From contig NZ_JADYWU010000002.1 in NCBI RefSeq assembly GCF_015864665.1, positions 124,001-188,000 of the forward strand: DNA of 64,000 nt, in the 5' to 3' direction. Below the pieces are notes generated by a model, which did not search any database, was not told the origin of the DNA, and worked only from the letters and a program-made list of their open reading frames with translations. The number at the start of each line of letters is the position of its first letter. The first letter of the stretch is position 1. This DNA is from Salinibacterium sp. SWN167. GTDB lineage: Bacteria; Actinomycetota; Actinomycetes; Actinomycetales; Microbacteriaceae. Below are positions 1 through 9,586 of this stretch, piece after piece. Both the position numbers and the translations under genes were made by a program.

Positions 1-505
1 GGTCGATCGCGTCGTGTTCTCCGGCGGGCAGCGGGATCGTGTATTCGGCGACCATGGCGGCCTGATCGTCGGCGTACCAGCGCAGCACGATCTTCACCGC
101 ACGGTTGGTGCTGAGCGGTGACAGGAGGGGAGCAAGATCGGCGGGCAGCTCGATTGTTTCGGCCGTCAAGATTTCGACCGAGGGCGTGTAGCCCATGCGC
201 GCGAGCACCTCGCCATAGGAGACGCTCGCCTCAAAGCGTGCGCTCAAGCGCAGAGCAACCGGGTCGACGACGGTGGCGGCTCCCTGACTGCGAATCACAA
301 TCCCCTGGCGCTCCAACTGCGCAAGCGCCACCCGAACCTGCGGGCGACTGCAGTCCAACCACTCGGCAAGCTTCAGCTCGCCGGGCAACAAAAAGTTGGA
401 GTCGCGAGCAGCCTCACGCACATGGCGAAGCACGCCACTGAGAATTCGCTCGTCCTCGGTGAGCGATCCAGTAACGATGCGGCCTTCGGGGACCGTAATT
501 TCCAT
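1..505 (-). CDS. GntR-family (HutC-like) transcriptional regulator, 3' end cut by the window edge
   Basis: The reading frame stays open from an ATG at 505 to the window edge, giving 168 residues. Roughly residues 15-85 form a winged helix-turn-helix of GntR type (RILSGVLRHVREAARDSNFL, then LAEWLDCSRPQVRVALAQLE and a wing with GIVIRSQGAATVV). The part that follows (YGEVLARMGYTPSVEIL) resembles the start of a UTRA ligand-binding domain. A GGAG ribosome site five bases before the ATG overlaps the kbl stop codon, so it is the last gene of a tdh-kbl-gntR operon. By context it probably controls that operon and the divergent amidohydrolase/transporter operon, through the palindrome at 2874-2889. The ligand is unknown. 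Confidence 0.85.
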   Translation of the reverse strand, partial: MEITVPEGRIVTGSLTEDERILSGVLRHVREAARDSNFLLPGELKLAEWLDCSRPQVRVALAQLERQGIVIRSQGAATVVDPVALRLSARFEASVSYGEVLARMGYTPSVEILTAETIELPADLAPLLSPLSTNRAVKIVLRWYADDQAAMVAEYTIPLPAGEHDAID

Positions 506-513
506 GTGCGCTC

Positions 514-1695
514 CTATGCGGCGATCGACTCTCGGGCGGCCACAAAAGCCTCAACGCAGCGGCTGATGTCCTCGCTTGAGTGTCCAGCCGACAACTGTAC
601 GCGAATACGAGCTTTGCCCAACGGCACGACCGGGAACGAGAAGGCGATCACGTAGACGCCGAGCGCGAGCAGGGCATCCGCCATCGCTACTGCTTCGTGC
701 TCGTCGCTGAACATGACCGGAATGATCGGATGCTCGCCCGGCAGTAGCGTGAACCCGGCCTCGGCCATTCCGGCGCGGAACTGTTCGGCGTTCGCCGTGA
801 GCTTGGCCCGGCTCTCGGCCCCTTCGGCCACGAGGTTGAGCGCTTCGATCGAGCCGGCAACTACCGAGGGTGCAACGGCGTTCGAAAACAGGTACGGGCG
901 AGCGCGCTGGCGCAGCAACTCCACGATCTCGGAGTGGGCACTGATGTAGCCCCCGGATGCTCCGCCCAGGGCCTTGCCGAGCGTGCCCGAGATGATGTCG
1001 ACGCGGTCGGAGACGCCACAGTGCTCGGGCGTTCCGGCTCCGGTCTCGCCGACGAAGCCGACAGCGTGCGAGTCATCGACCATGACCATCGCGTCGTACT
1101 GCTCGGCGAGGTCACAGATCGCTTCGAGCGGGGCGAGGTAGCCGTCCATCGAGAAGACACCGTCGGTGACGATGAGGCGGCGGCGAGCATCCTTCGCGGC
1201 AATCAACTGGGCTTCGAGGTCGGCCATGTCGCGGTTCTTGTAGCGGTAGCGCGCAGCCTTCGAGAGGCGGATGCCGTCAATGATCGAGGCATGGTTCAGC
1301 TCATCCGAAATCACGGCATCCTCGGCGCCCAGCAGCACCTCAAAGATGCCGCCGTTCGCGTCGTAGCACGAGGGGAACAGGATGGTCGCCTCCATGCTCA
1401 GCAGCGCCGAAAGCCGGTTTTCGAGCTCAACGTGCTGGGTCTGGGTGCCGCAGATGAAGCGCACGCTCGCCATGCCGAAGCCCCACTCGTCGAGGGCGTT
1501 CTTGGCGGCGGCGACGAGGCGCGGGTGGTTGGCCAAGCCGAGGTAGTTGTTGGCGCAGAAGTTGAGCACGGGCTTGCCGCCCGCTTCCACGTGGGCCGAT
1601 TGCGCGGTCTCGAGCTGGCGCTCGGTCTTGTAGAGACCGGCCGAGCGGATCTCATCGAGGGTCGTGGTGAGTTGGTCGCGAACTGTTCCGTACAT
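514..1695 (-). CDS. kbl: Glycine C-acetyltransferase (2-amino-3-ketobutyrate CoA ligase)
   Basis: PLP-dependent enzyme of the alpha-oxoamine synthase family. It cleaves 2-amino-3-oxobutyrate with CoA into glycine and acetyl-CoA, the second step of threonine catabolism. Length (393 aa) matches the family. Visible signs are the substrate region [14 protein letters not shown] near residue 45, the cofactor-contact segment [13 protein letters not shown] near 204, and the PLP-binding lysine in [10 protein letters not shown] (Lys241). It lies 58 bp downstream of tdh, which makes its substrate, on the same strand. AspC-fold relatives such as BioF are alternatives, but pairing with tdh makes Kbl much more likely. 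Confidence 0.95.
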   Translation of the reverse strand: MYGTVRDQLTTTLDEIRSAGLYKTERQLETAQSAHVEAGGKPVLNFCANNYLGLANHPRLVAAAKNALDEWGFGMASVRFICGTQTQHVELENRLSALLSMEATILFPSCYDANGGIFEVLLGAEDAVISDELNHASIIDGIRLSKAARYRYKNRDMADLEAQLIAAKDARRRLIVTDGVFSMDGYLAPLEAICDLAEQYDAMVMVDDSHAVGFVGETGAGTPEHCGVSDRVDIISGTLGKALGGASGGYISAHSEIVELLRQRARPYLFSNAVAPSVVAGSIEALNLVAEGAESRAKLTANAEQFRAGMAEAGFTLLPGEHPIIPVMFSDEHEAVAMADALLALGVYVIAFSFPVVPLGKARIRVQLSAGHSSEDISRCVEAFVAARESIAA

Positions 1696-1753
1696 GCGGT
1701 GCTCCTGAAAGTTGTGGGGTGGCGGGCCGGGATGGCTTCAGCGGCGTGGTCGA

Positions 1754-2779
1754 CTACGACCAGTCGATGATGACCTTGCCGCTCTTGCCGCGGCGGGCGG
1801 TCGCGAAGGCTTCTTCCCACTGTTCGGCGGGGAAGCGGTCGGTGACAACGGCAGAGACATCCAAACCGGTGTGCACCATGGCGTTCATGGCGTACCAGGT
1901 CTCGAACATTTCGCGGCCGTAGATGCCCTTGATGGTGATCATGTGGGTCACGACGGTGGCCCAGTCGATGCCAATGGGCTCGGCGGGCAGGCCGAGCATC
2001 GCGATGCGGCCGCCCTGATTCATGTTGCCGATCATCTCGGGAAGCGCTGTGGGGTGACCGCTCATTTCGAGCCCGATGTCGAAGCCCTCTTTCATGCCGA
2101 GCTGTTCTTGAGCTTCGGCAATGCGCGTTGTCGAGACGTTGATCGCGAGATCGACGCCCATGTCGCGCGCGAGCTGCAGACGCTCTTCGTTCACGTCGGT
2201 CATCACGATGTGGCGAGCGCCGATGTGGCGAGCGACCTTCGCCGCCATGAGACCGATCGGCCCGGCGCCAGTGATCAACACGTCTTCGCCGACCATGGGG
2301 AACGACAGTGCGGTGTGCACAGCATTACCGAGCGGATCGAAGATGGCGGCGAGCTCGGGGTCGATGTCGAGCGGATGCGCCCAGACGTTCTGTTCGGGAA
2401 TCACGACGAACTCGGCGAAAGCGCCATCGCGGTTTACACCAATGCTTGAAGTGAATTTGCAGAGGTGGCGGCGGCCGGCGCGACAGTTGCGGCAGTGCCC
2501 GCAGACGACGTGGCCTTCGCCGGAAACGAGGGCGCCGACCTCGACCGACGTCACTCCTTCGCCCAGCTCAACAACGTGACCCGAGAACTCGTGGCCGGGA
2601 ATCAGGGGAGCCTTGATGGCACCGGCGGCCCACGCATCCCACGACTCAATATGCAGGTCAGTGCCGCAAATTCCGGTGCGAGCGACCCTAATTTTCACCT
2701 CGCCACGCTGGGGGGTGGGCTCGGGGCGTTCGGCCAATATGAGGCCTGGTCCGGCCTTGTCCTTGTAGAGGGCTTTCAT
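1754..2779 (-). CDS. tdh: L-threonine 3-dehydrogenase
   Basis: Zinc-dependent medium-chain dehydrogenase (341 aa) that oxidises L-threonine to 2-amino-3-oxobutyrate with NAD+. The catalytic zinc ligands are seen in GICGTDLH (Cys38) and GHEFSGHV. The structural zinc lobe is [15 protein letters not shown], near residues 93-107. A Rossmann NAD site, [15 protein letters not shown], lies near 170. The start ATG follows an AGAGGA ribosome site. It is the first gene of the operon with kbl and the GntR gene, and faces an amidohydrolase operon across a 158-bp promoter region. Confidence 0.94.
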   Translation of the reverse strand: MKALYKDKAGPGLILAERPEPTPQRGEVKIRVARTGICGTDLHIESWDAWAAGAIKAPLIPGHEFSGHVVELGEGVTSVEVGALVSGEGHVVCGHCRNCRAGRRHLCKFTSSIGVNRDGAFAEFVVIPEQNVWAHPLDIDPELAAIFDPLGNAVHTALSFPMVGEDVLITGAGPIGLMAAKVARHIGARHIVMTDVNEERLQLARDMGVDLAINVSTTRIAEAQEQLGMKEGFDIGLEMSGHPTALPEMIGNMNQGGRIAMLGLPAEPIGIDWATVVTHMITIKGIYGREMFETWYAMNAMVHTGLDVSAVVTDRFPAEQWEEAFATARRGKSGKVIIDWS

Positions 2780-2873
2780 CGTTGATTCCTCTCAGGCGGC
2801 GCGACAGGGCGCGTGGTGTGCGCTTGTGGCGCACCTCATTCGACGTGTCCGCTGCTGTGTTTCAGAGTACTGT

Positions 2874-2889
2874 CACTTGTTTACAAGTG
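2874..2889. promoter_or_regulatory. GntR-type operator palindrome in the tdh/amidohydrolase intergenic region
   Basis: CACTTGT-TT-ACAAGTG is a perfect inverted repeat with 7-base arms. It fits the CTTGT..ACAAG type of site that many GntR regulators bind. It sits between the divergent tdh and amidohydrolase genes and is 49 bases upstream of the chosen start at 2938, so it could control both. Assignment to the GntR protein at 1-505 is inference from context. Confidence 0.65.
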
Positions 2890-2937
2890 CCACTCTTCTG
2901 CTAGCGTCATACAAATCATAAGTTGAAGGAGCCATTC

Positions 2938-4170
2938 GTGACCGAAATATCCCAGCGCATCGAGGGAATATCGCTATGGGATGGCACGGCCGCGCACGGC
3001 ATCGGCTCCATCAGCTGGACAGGTGACCGGATCGACGCGGTAGAAACCGTGAACGATGCCAACGCCACCGACTCGGATGCCGCAACCACGGCATCCGAAT
3101 ACAGCGTGATTCCCGGCCTTATCGACACTCACGTTCACCTCGGCGGCTACGCCGGACCGGACAAAGTCGACTGGGTTTCGTGGCCACTGCTTACTCCGTG
3201 GGAAGAGCAGGTCTTCCATATCGCGGCGAACGCCCATCAGGCTGCTCGCAACGGAGTCACCACCCTGCGCGATCTTTCCGGTGATGGTCGCCAGCTCGCC
3301 GTCAAGCGCGCCTTCGATCGGGGCATTCAGCAGGGCCCGCGCATTCTCGTGCACGGCCCCGTCGGCATGACCGCGGGCCACGGCGATCTCTTTATCCCGC
3401 CGCATTACCCGCACCGCACGCCCACCGCCGATAGTCCAGACGAGTGCCGCAAGCTCGTACGCGAATACGCTCGCGCCGGTGTCGACGGCATCAAGATCTT
3501 CACCAGCGGGGGAGTGCTCTCCACCGGTGACAAGGTCGGCTGGCGTAACCAGACCACCGCCGAAATCGAGACCACCCTCGACGAAGCCCACGCTCTCGGC
3601 CTCAAGGTCGCTGCGCACAGCCACTCCACCGAGGGCAACCAGATTGCCTTGGATGCCGGAGTCGACTCCCTCGAACACGGCACCGGCATCACCGAAGAGC
3701 AGTGGCCAGCACTGCTCGAGCGCAACATCTCGGTGGCGCCCACGCTCATGATCAACGACGTGATCGCCGAAGCCCGCATCCCGGTCTCGGCGGAAGCGCA
3801 AGAAAAGGCGCAAGCCGTTGTGATCGAGCGCAACACCAACTTCACCGCAGCGGGTCGCGCCGGAGTGCGCTTCGTGCTCGGCACCGATGCCAATGGCATC
3901 TTCGTAAAATTCGGCGATCAGATGGAAGAAGTACGTCTGATGGCCGAGATGTTCGGCTGGAGCGCAGAACGTGCGCTGCAGTCCGCGACCTCGGATGCGG
4001 CCGATGCAATCGGTCTGGCCGCCAAGGTGGGAACCCTCGCGACCGGAATGGGCGCCGACTTTGTCGTGCTCAAGGGCCGTCCGTGGGAAGACATCACTCA
4101 GCTTCGTACCGAAAACATCGTCGCGGTTGTCTCGCGCGGTGTCGTCGTGTTCGGGGAACTCCCGCAGTAA
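2938..4170 (+). CDS. Metal-dependent amidohydrolase (imidazolonepropionase/prolidase-like)
   Basis: Amidohydrolase-superfamily TIM-barrel enzyme, about 410 aa. The first metal-binding motif is VIPGLIDTHVHLGG (HxH). Further ligands are likely the lysine/histidines in GVDGIKIFTSGG, KVAAHSHST and SLEHGTGI, and the aspartate in FVLGTDANG. Members of this branch cleave dipeptides or cyclic amides; the substrate here cannot be read from sequence. An in-frame TTG at 2923 lies upstream, but AAGGAG at 2926-2931 is six bases before the GTG at 2938, so I take the GTG as the start. It heads an operon with a peptide-type importer (139 bp gap), which suggests that imported peptides or amides are its substrates. 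Confidence 0.85.
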   Translation: MTEISQRIEGISLWDGTAAHGIGSISWTGDRIDAVETVNDANATDSDAATTASEYSVIPGLIDTHVHLGGYAGPDKVDWVSWPLLTPWEEQVFHIAANAHQAARNGVTTLRDLSGDGRQLAVKRAFDRGIQQGPRILVHGPVGMTAGHGDLFIPPHYPHRTPTADSPDECRKLVREYARAGVDGIKIFTSGGVLSTGDKVGWRNQTTAEIETTLDEAHALGLKVAAHSHSTEGNQIALDAGVDSLEHGTGITEEQWPALLERNISVAPTLMINDVIAEARIPVSAEAQEKAQAVVIERNTNFTAAGRAGVRFVLGTDANGIFVKFGDQMEEVRLMAEMFGWSAERALQSATSDAADAIGLAAKVGTLATGMGADFVVLKGRPWEDITQLRTENIVAVVSRGVVVFGELPQ

Positions 4171-4309
4171 TGCGGGGCAGCATCACCGCATAACACGCAG
4201 CAGTAGAACCCTCCAGCAGCACCAGCTCCACTCGCAGCATCCGCATCACATTCCGCAGTACCACCGCAACGCTCACCACGTTGCGTCTTCAGCACTGAAA
4301 GGACCGAGT

Positions 4310-5896
4310 ATGAACTCCCCGAAAAACCGAGTACTTCGCTGGGGCATTGCGCCCATCGGAGCACTTGCCGCACTGGGCCTGTTGGCCTCTTGCGCGGCAG
4401 GGCCAGCCGCTTCGCCCAAGACGGATATCACGATGGCAGTCACGGGTGACCCCGTGTGCCTCGACCCTCAGCAGGTCACCCTCACCACCGCGCTCAACAT
4501 TGGCCGCCAGGTTGTTGACTCGCTCATTGATCAGGATGCCGAAACCGGCGAACTGGTGCCGTGGCTCGCAGAGAGCTGGGAAACCAACGATGACCTCACC
4601 GAGTTCACTTTCGAACTGCGTGATGACGTCACCTTCAGCGATGAGACTGCGCTGACCGCAGACACCGTGGTCAAGAACCTCGACGCTCTCTTTGAGATGG
4701 GTTCCACCGCATCTCTCGCCTCGCAGTACCTCGCCGGTTACGAAGGCAGCACCGCTGTCGACGAGAACACGGTGACCGTGAACTTCGAGTCGTCGAACGC
4801 TCAGTTCTTGCAGGGTGCCAGCACCATCACGCTCGGCCTCGTCTCTGACGCCACCACCGAGCTCAGCCCCGAAGACCGCTGCCAGACTGTCGTCGGCACT
4901 GGTCCCTTCACGATCGACTCCTACGTGGCTAACGACTCCGTCGTGATCGCCAAGCGTGTCGGTTACGACTGGGCATCCGAACTTCGCGGCCACAGCGGTG
5001 AAGCACTCGTTGACACCGTCACGTTCCCGATCACGCCGGAGGCAGGCGTGCGCACCGGTGGACTCCAGACCGGCGAATTCGACATCATCCAGGACCTTCC
5101 TGCCGTAGATGAGGCCCGCTTCGACACCGCGGACTACAACATCTACGCTCGCGGAAACCCCGGAATGCCCACGAGCCTCGTGCCCAACACCACGCGTCCC
5201 GTCGTCAGCGACGAGATCGTGCGTAAGGCAATGCTGCTCGCTACCGACCGTGCAGAAATCACCGCCCTCACCGGTTCGTCGCAGTCGCAGCCCGCTTCGA
5301 GCGCGCTCAGCTCCGCCACTCCTGGCTACAGCAGCCAGGAAGACGCCATGGCCTACGACCTCGATGCAGCCACTGAGTTGCTCGATGACAACGGTTGGGT
5401 AGTCGGCTCTGACGGCATCCGCGAGAAGGACGGCCAGCGTCTCACCATGAGCGTTACCGCCTTCTACGGCCAGGATGTTCTGGAGGCAACTCAGATTCAG
5501 CTCGCTAAGGCTGGCATCGACCTGCAGCTCAACATCGTGACCGCCGGAGACTTCTTCGGAGCCATCGCGACCGGCGACTACGACTTCTTGAGCGCCAGCC
5601 TCACGCGCACTGACCCCGACGTTTTGCGGGTCACATTCTCGAAGGATGCCGTCTCGAAGTGGGCCATCATCGACGACGCTGAACTGGAATCACTGCTCAA
5701 CGAGCAGGCCAGCACGGCAGACACCACCGAACGCACGGCACTCATCGCCGAAATTCAGGAGATGATTATTGACCGTGCGTACCTGATCCCGCTTCTCGAA
5801 GTTGCTCAGGTGCACGCCTCAACCGCCAACGTTTCTGGTTTGACCTTCGACTCGTCGTCGCGACTGATCATGTACGACGTCAGCGTCTCGGAATAA
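4310..5896 (+). CDS. ABC transporter substrate-binding lipoprotein (peptide/nickel family 5)
   Basis: 528-aa extracellular solute-binding protein of the DppA/OppA type. The ATG at 4310 follows GAAAGGACC. It encodes a lipoprotein signal with lipobox LLASC (Cys28), followed by a family-5 body: DITMAVTGDPVCLDPQQ near the mature start, then GELVPWLAESWETNDDLTEFTFELRDDVTFSDE, which is the typical family signature split over residues 75-115. The same frame is open further upstream, but that part overlaps the amidohydrolase and is not coding. First component of a four-gene importer. The ligand is probably a short peptide or peptide-like compound, judged from the linked amidohydrolase. Confidence 0.92.
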   Translation: MNSPKNRVLRWGIAPIGALAALGLLASCAAGPAASPKTDITMAVTGDPVCLDPQQVTLTTALNIGRQVVDSLIDQDAETGELVPWLAESWETNDDLTEFTFELRDDVTFSDETALTADTVVKNLDALFEMGSTASLASQYLAGYEGSTAVDENTVTVNFESSNAQFLQGASTITLGLVSDATTELSPEDRCQTVVGTGPFTIDSYVANDSVVIAKRVGYDWASELRGHSGEALVDTVTFPITPEAGVRTGGLQTGEFDIIQDLPAVDEARFDTADYNIYARGNPGMPTSLVPNTTRPVVSDEIVRKAMLLATDRAEITALTGSSQSQPASSALSSATPGYSSQEDAMAYDLDAATELLDDNGWVVGSDGIREKDGQRLTMSVTAFYGQDVLEATQIQLAKAGIDLQLNIVTAGDFFGAIATGDYDFLSASLTRTDPDVLRVTFSKDAVSKWAIIDDAELESLLNEQASTADTTERTALIAEIQEMIIDRAYLIPLLEVAQVHASTANVSGLTFDSSSRLIMYDVSVSE

Positions 5897-5937
5897 CTCT
5901 CCCTAGGTGATGTGACCAGCATGAAAAAGCGTCAGTC

Positions 5938-6933
5938 GTGACACAGGTGAAAGCCTGGGCAGGCTACTTGCTGCCCAAACTCGGACAGTTCCTGTTCGTT
6001 GTCGTGGCTACCTACACGCTCGTTTTCGTGCTGGTCCATTTCCTGCCCGGTGACCCGTTGATCGCCGCCCTTGCAGCAAAGGGTGGCGCATCAACGGTCA
6101 TCGATCCGGCTGAACTCGATGCCCTGCGCGTGCAGTACGGCCTCGACGGAACACTCTGGCAGCAGTACTTTGGCCACCTCATTGCGGCAGCCCAAGGTGA
6201 CCTCGGAATCTCCATCGCTACCGGTGTTCCCGTGACCGAGATGATCGGCCGGGCCTTCCCGTTCAGCGTGCAGATCGCCTCACTCGCTCTGCTCTTCGGC
6301 GTCACCTCCGCCGTTCTCATCACTTTCCTGGCCTACGCCGCACCGTGGCCGTGGCTACGCCAACTGCTGCTGCAGATTCCGCCATTCGGGATCGCGGTGC
6401 CCGCCTTCCTGAGCGGCCTGCTGTTGATCAGCGTCTTCGCCTTCACTCTCGGCTGGCTGCCCTCGGCCGGCGCTCGCAGCTTCGACGCGGCCATCCTGCC
6501 CGCGATCACGCTCGCCCTGCCCGTCGGTGCCCTCTTCTTTCAGGTCTTCTCTTCTGCCGTGCTCGAAGCCCAGAACAGTCCCTATGTCTTTACCGCCGTG
6601 GCCAAGGGTGTGCCGCCGCGCCGCATCTTCACGAAGCACCTGCTGCGCAACGCCCTGCTGCCCTCCATCACCATCCTCGGCTTGCTCATCGGGTACTTGG
6701 CGGGCGGAACCGCTGTCGTTGAGACCGTCTTTTCGCGGGATGGAATCGGCCGCATGACCGTCAATGCCGTGCTTGCTCGCGACATCAACGTCATCCAGGG
6801 CGTCGTGCTGGTGGTCGGCGCGATCTATGCGCTCGTCAACCTGCTCGTGGATGTTGCCTACGGCTTCATCGACCCGCGCACGCGCATCGGTGGCGGCGTT
6901 CCTTCGCGTGCTCGACTGGGGGCGAAGAAGTGA
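5938..6933 (+). CDS. ABC transporter permease (DppB type)
   Basis: 331-aa inner-membrane permease with six predicted membrane spans. The N-terminal FVLVHFLPGDPL motif typical of DppB/OppB is at residues 32-43, and the cytoplasmic EAA-like loop (YVFTAVAKGVPPRRIFTKHL) is near residue 225. The GTG at 5938 overlaps the stop of a six-codon upstream frame, ATG at 5921 to TGA at 5939-5941 (MKKRQS), which could couple translation to the upstream gene. GTG at 5947 is an alternative start. The 3' end overlaps the next permease by four bases. Confidence 0.92.
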   Translation: MTQVKAWAGYLLPKLGQFLFVVVATYTLVFVLVHFLPGDPLIAALAAKGGASTVIDPAELDALRVQYGLDGTLWQQYFGHLIAAAQGDLGISIATGVPVTEMIGRAFPFSVQIASLALLFGVTSAVLITFLAYAAPWPWLRQLLLQIPPFGIAVPAFLSGLLLISVFAFTLGWLPSAGARSFDAAILPAITLALPVGALFFQVFSSAVLEAQNSPYVFTAVAKGVPPRRIFTKHLLRNALLPSITILGLLIGYLAGGTAVVETVFSRDGIGRMTVNAVLARDINVIQGVVLVVGAIYALVNLLVDVAYGFIDPRTRIGGGVPSRARLGAKK

Positions 6934-7727
6934 CGAATCTGCGCAAGCCCGGCTTCGTTCTCGGGCTCATCATTATCGCGGTGGCGATCGTGGCCTCTCT
7001 GGCTCCCCAGTTGCTCGCGACCCACGATCCCTTCGAGTCGGTCGCGACAGACCGGCTGCTGCCACCGAGCGCTCAGTACCTTTTCGGCACAGACAACCTG
7101 GGCCGCGACCTCTACTCTCGCGTTATCTACGGAGCCGCCCTCTCGCTGCTCTCGGCATCCCTCGCCGTCGTCGTCGGCGTTGTTGTGGGTGCCGTCGTGG
7201 GGCTGATCTCGGGCTTCGTTGGCGGCCGCACCGACTTCATCATCATGCGCTTCGTGGATGTGCTGATCGCCGTTCCCGGAGTTCTTCTCGCTCTGATCGT
7301 CGTCGCCAGCCTCGGCTTCGGACCCTTGTCTCTCGCCCTTGGTGTCGGGCTCGGGGCTGCCGGCAGCTTCGCGCGCGTCATGCGCTCGCAAGTGATCCGC
7401 ATCCGCAGCGAAGAGTACGTCGAAGCGGCCCGCACGCTGGGCGTTCGGGCGCCCGCGATTCTGGTGCAGCACGTCCTGCCCAACGCGGCCCGCCCCGTGA
7501 TCGCGATGGCGGCGCTCGAGCTGGGCACGGCCATCCTCTCGGTCTCGGCCCTCACCTTCTTGGGCTTCGGCGCTCCGCCGCCCGCTCCCGAGTGGGGTGC
7601 GCTCGTCTCCGCCGGCCGCGACTATGTGGCCACCAATCCCGGCCTCAGCATCATCCCGGGTGCCGTAATTCTTGTGGTCGTGCTCGCCGTGAACCGGGTA
7701 GCACGAGCGATCGGAGGCGACGAATGA
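6930..7727 (+). CDS. ABC transporter permease (DppC type)
   Basis: 265-aa partner permease. After the first membrane span it carries the DppC-like segment PPSAQYLFGTDNLGRDLYSRVIYGA (split at residues 48-72), and an EAA loop (YVEAARTLGVRAPAILVQHVLPN) near 162-184. GTG start in a GTGA overlap with the upstream permease; its own stop overlaps the ATPase start as ATGA. Such overlaps point to one translationally coupled unit. It forms the transmembrane channel together with the preceding gene product. Confidence 0.92.
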   Translation: MTNLRKPGFVLGLIIIAVAIVASLAPQLLATHDPFESVATDRLLPPSAQYLFGTDNLGRDLYSRVIYGAALSLLSASLAVVVGVVVGAVVGLISGFVGGRTDFIIMRFVDVLIAVPGVLLALIVVASLGFGPLSLALGVGLGAAGSFARVMRSQVIRIRSEEYVEAARTLGVRAPAILVQHVLPNAARPVIAMAALELGTAILSVSALTFLGFGAPPPAPEWGALVSAGRDYVATNPGLSIIPGAVILVVVLAVNRVARAIGGDE

Positions 7728-9529
7728 TCGAGCATGGTTCTGGTGCGAAAGCAGAGTCCGGTGCGAAGGCTGCGGCAGCCGCCAGCGACGCGGCCGACGA
7801 CAACATCCTCGTCGTGCGTAACCTCCACGTCTCCTACGCGACCCGCTCGGGGTCCGTGGCGGCGGTGCGCGGCATTAGCTTCGTCGTGCCGCGCGGCAAG
7901 ATCGTCGCGATCGTCGGCGAATCGGGCTCGGGAAAAAGCACGACCTCGCAGGCGCTGATTCGGCGACTGGCATCCGGTGGCCGCATCGACAGCGGCTCGA
8001 TCGAGTTTGAAGGGCGCGACCTCGGCCCGATGTCGGAGCGCGAACTGCGCTCTATCCGCGGCGGTCGCATCGGCTTCGTGCCGCAAGACCCCAGCAAGTC
8101 ACTCAACCCGCTCATGCGCGTTGGCGACCAGATCGCCGAAGCCCTGCGCCTGCACCTCAAGCTCGACAAGGCTGCCGCCGCTGCCGAAGCCGTGCGGATT
8201 CTCGACGAGGTCGGACTGCCCGATCCGGATGCTCGCGCCACCCAGTTTCCGCACGAACTGTCGGGCGGCATGCGCCAGCGCGTGCTCATCGGAATCGCGT
8301 GGGCCTGCAACCCGCAACTCGTCATCGCGGACGAGCCGACGAGCGCCCTCGACGTGACCGTGCAACGCCACGTTCTCGACAACATCGACGAACTCGTGCG
8401 CCGCCACAACACCTCCGTCGTTCTCGTTACCCACGACCTTGCTGTCGCCGCCGACCGTGCTGACTACGTCGCCGTGATGAGCAATGGCGAAATTGTCGAG
8501 CAGGGTACGACCGAACAGGTGCTGTCGGCGCCCACCCACGAGTACACGAAGAAACTCGTGCAGTCCGCTCCGGGGTTGGCGAGCAGACGCCTCACCCCGT
8601 CAGTGACGGCTCTCGGCGAGCAACAGCAATCGAGCGCGGGAAAGCTATTCACCCGCACCCGCCCGGCGCAGCCTGCGGGTGTGGCCACGGCATCCGGAGT
8701 AGCAACCGTCGCTGCCAACAGCGGGGCGGATGCCGCGCCCGCCGCTAACATTCTTGAGGTCGAGAACCTGGTCAAGACCTTCGCTCTCCGCCGCCAAGGT
8801 GGAGGCTCGCAAGTGTTGCGCGCCGTGGATGATGTCTCGTTCGTGGTGCCTCGCGGCTCGACCTTCTCGATCGTGGGGGAGTCGGGATCGGGTAAGACAA
8901 CAACCGCCCGCATCGCAGCTCGCATCGCCTCGGCCGATTCGGGCACCGTGAGCTTTGACGGCACCGATGTCACTTCGCTCTCGGGCGAAGCGCTGCGTCA
9001 ACTGCGTCGCCGCGTGCAGGTCGTCTACCAAAACCCGTTCGGTTCTCTCGACCCCAAAATGTCGATCGAGAAGATCATCGCCGAGCCGCTGCGCGCGTTT
9101 GGCGTGGGCGACCGGGCGCACCGTGCCGAGGTAGCGCGTGAGCTCCTCGAGCACGTGAGCCTCAGCCCGAGCCTCGCGCAGCGTCGCCCGACCGAGCTCT
9201 CCGGTGGTCAACGCCAGCGCGTCGCCATCGCGCGTTCGCTTGCGATCGGCCCCGAGTTGATCGTGCTCGATGAACCCGTATCTGCTCTGGATGTCTCAGT
9301 GCAGGAACAAATTTTGCAACTGTTGGTCGACCTGCAGGTGCAGTTCGGGCTCAGCTACCTCTTCATCTCCCACGACCTTGGCGTGATCCGTCAGATCTCT
9401 GACCACATTGCGGTGATGCGTTCGGGCACGGTTCTTGAGTCGGGCACTGCGCGCGAGGTGCTCTCGAATCCGCAGCACGAATATACGCGCGAACTGCTTG
9501 CAGCGATCCCGGGGCAGCGCGCGAAATAG
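7724..9529 (+). CDS. Fused two-domain ABC ATPase (DppD-DppF type)
   Basis: 601-aa protein with two complete ABC nucleotide-binding domains. The first Walker A (GESGSGKST) is near residue 65 with signature LSGGMRQRV near 179. The second Walker A (GESGSGKTT) is near 384 with signature LSGGQRQRV near 492. The two halves are joined by a Ser/Ala-rich linker at about 290-345. In many bacteria these halves are separate DppD and DppF proteins, so one chain here powers the importer alone. The first half has the DppD-type extension after the signature, APTHEYTKKLVQSAPGL. The start ATG overlaps the previous stop. Last gene of the operon. Confidence 0.93.
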   Translation: MIEHGSGAKAESGAKAAAAASDAADDNILVVRNLHVSYATRSGSVAAVRGISFVVPRGKIVAIVGESGSGKSTTSQALIRRLASGGRIDSGSIEFEGRDLGPMSERELRSIRGGRIGFVPQDPSKSLNPLMRVGDQIAEALRLHLKLDKAAAAAEAVRILDEVGLPDPDARATQFPHELSGGMRQRVLIGIAWACNPQLVIADEPTSALDVTVQRHVLDNIDELVRRHNTSVVLVTHDLAVAADRADYVAVMSNGEIVEQGTTEQVLSAPTHEYTKKLVQSAPGLASRRLTPSVTALGEQQQSSAGKLFTRTRPAQPAGVATASGVATVAANSGADAAPAANILEVENLVKTFALRRQGGGSQVLRAVDDVSFVVPRGSTFSIVGESGSGKTTTARIAARIASADSGTVSFDGTDVTSLSGEALRQLRRRVQVVYQNPFGSLDPKMSIEKIIAEPLRAFGVGDRAHRAEVARELLEHVSLSPSLAQRRPTELSGGQRQRVAIARSLAIGPELIVLDEPVSALDVSVQEQILQLLVDLQVQFGLSYLFISHDLGVIRQISDHIAVMRSGTVLESGTAREVLSNPQHEYTRELLAAIPGQRAK

Positions 9530-9586
9530 TGCGTTCTCTATCCGTCGGTGAGATACCGGCAGTAATGGCCAATGAAGCATGACCCG

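Noticed and set aside
934-1770. Plus-strand frame over kbl
   Set aside because: Shadow of kbl. The composition is Ala/Gly/Arg/Val/His without motifs, and kbl motifs are intact on the other strand.
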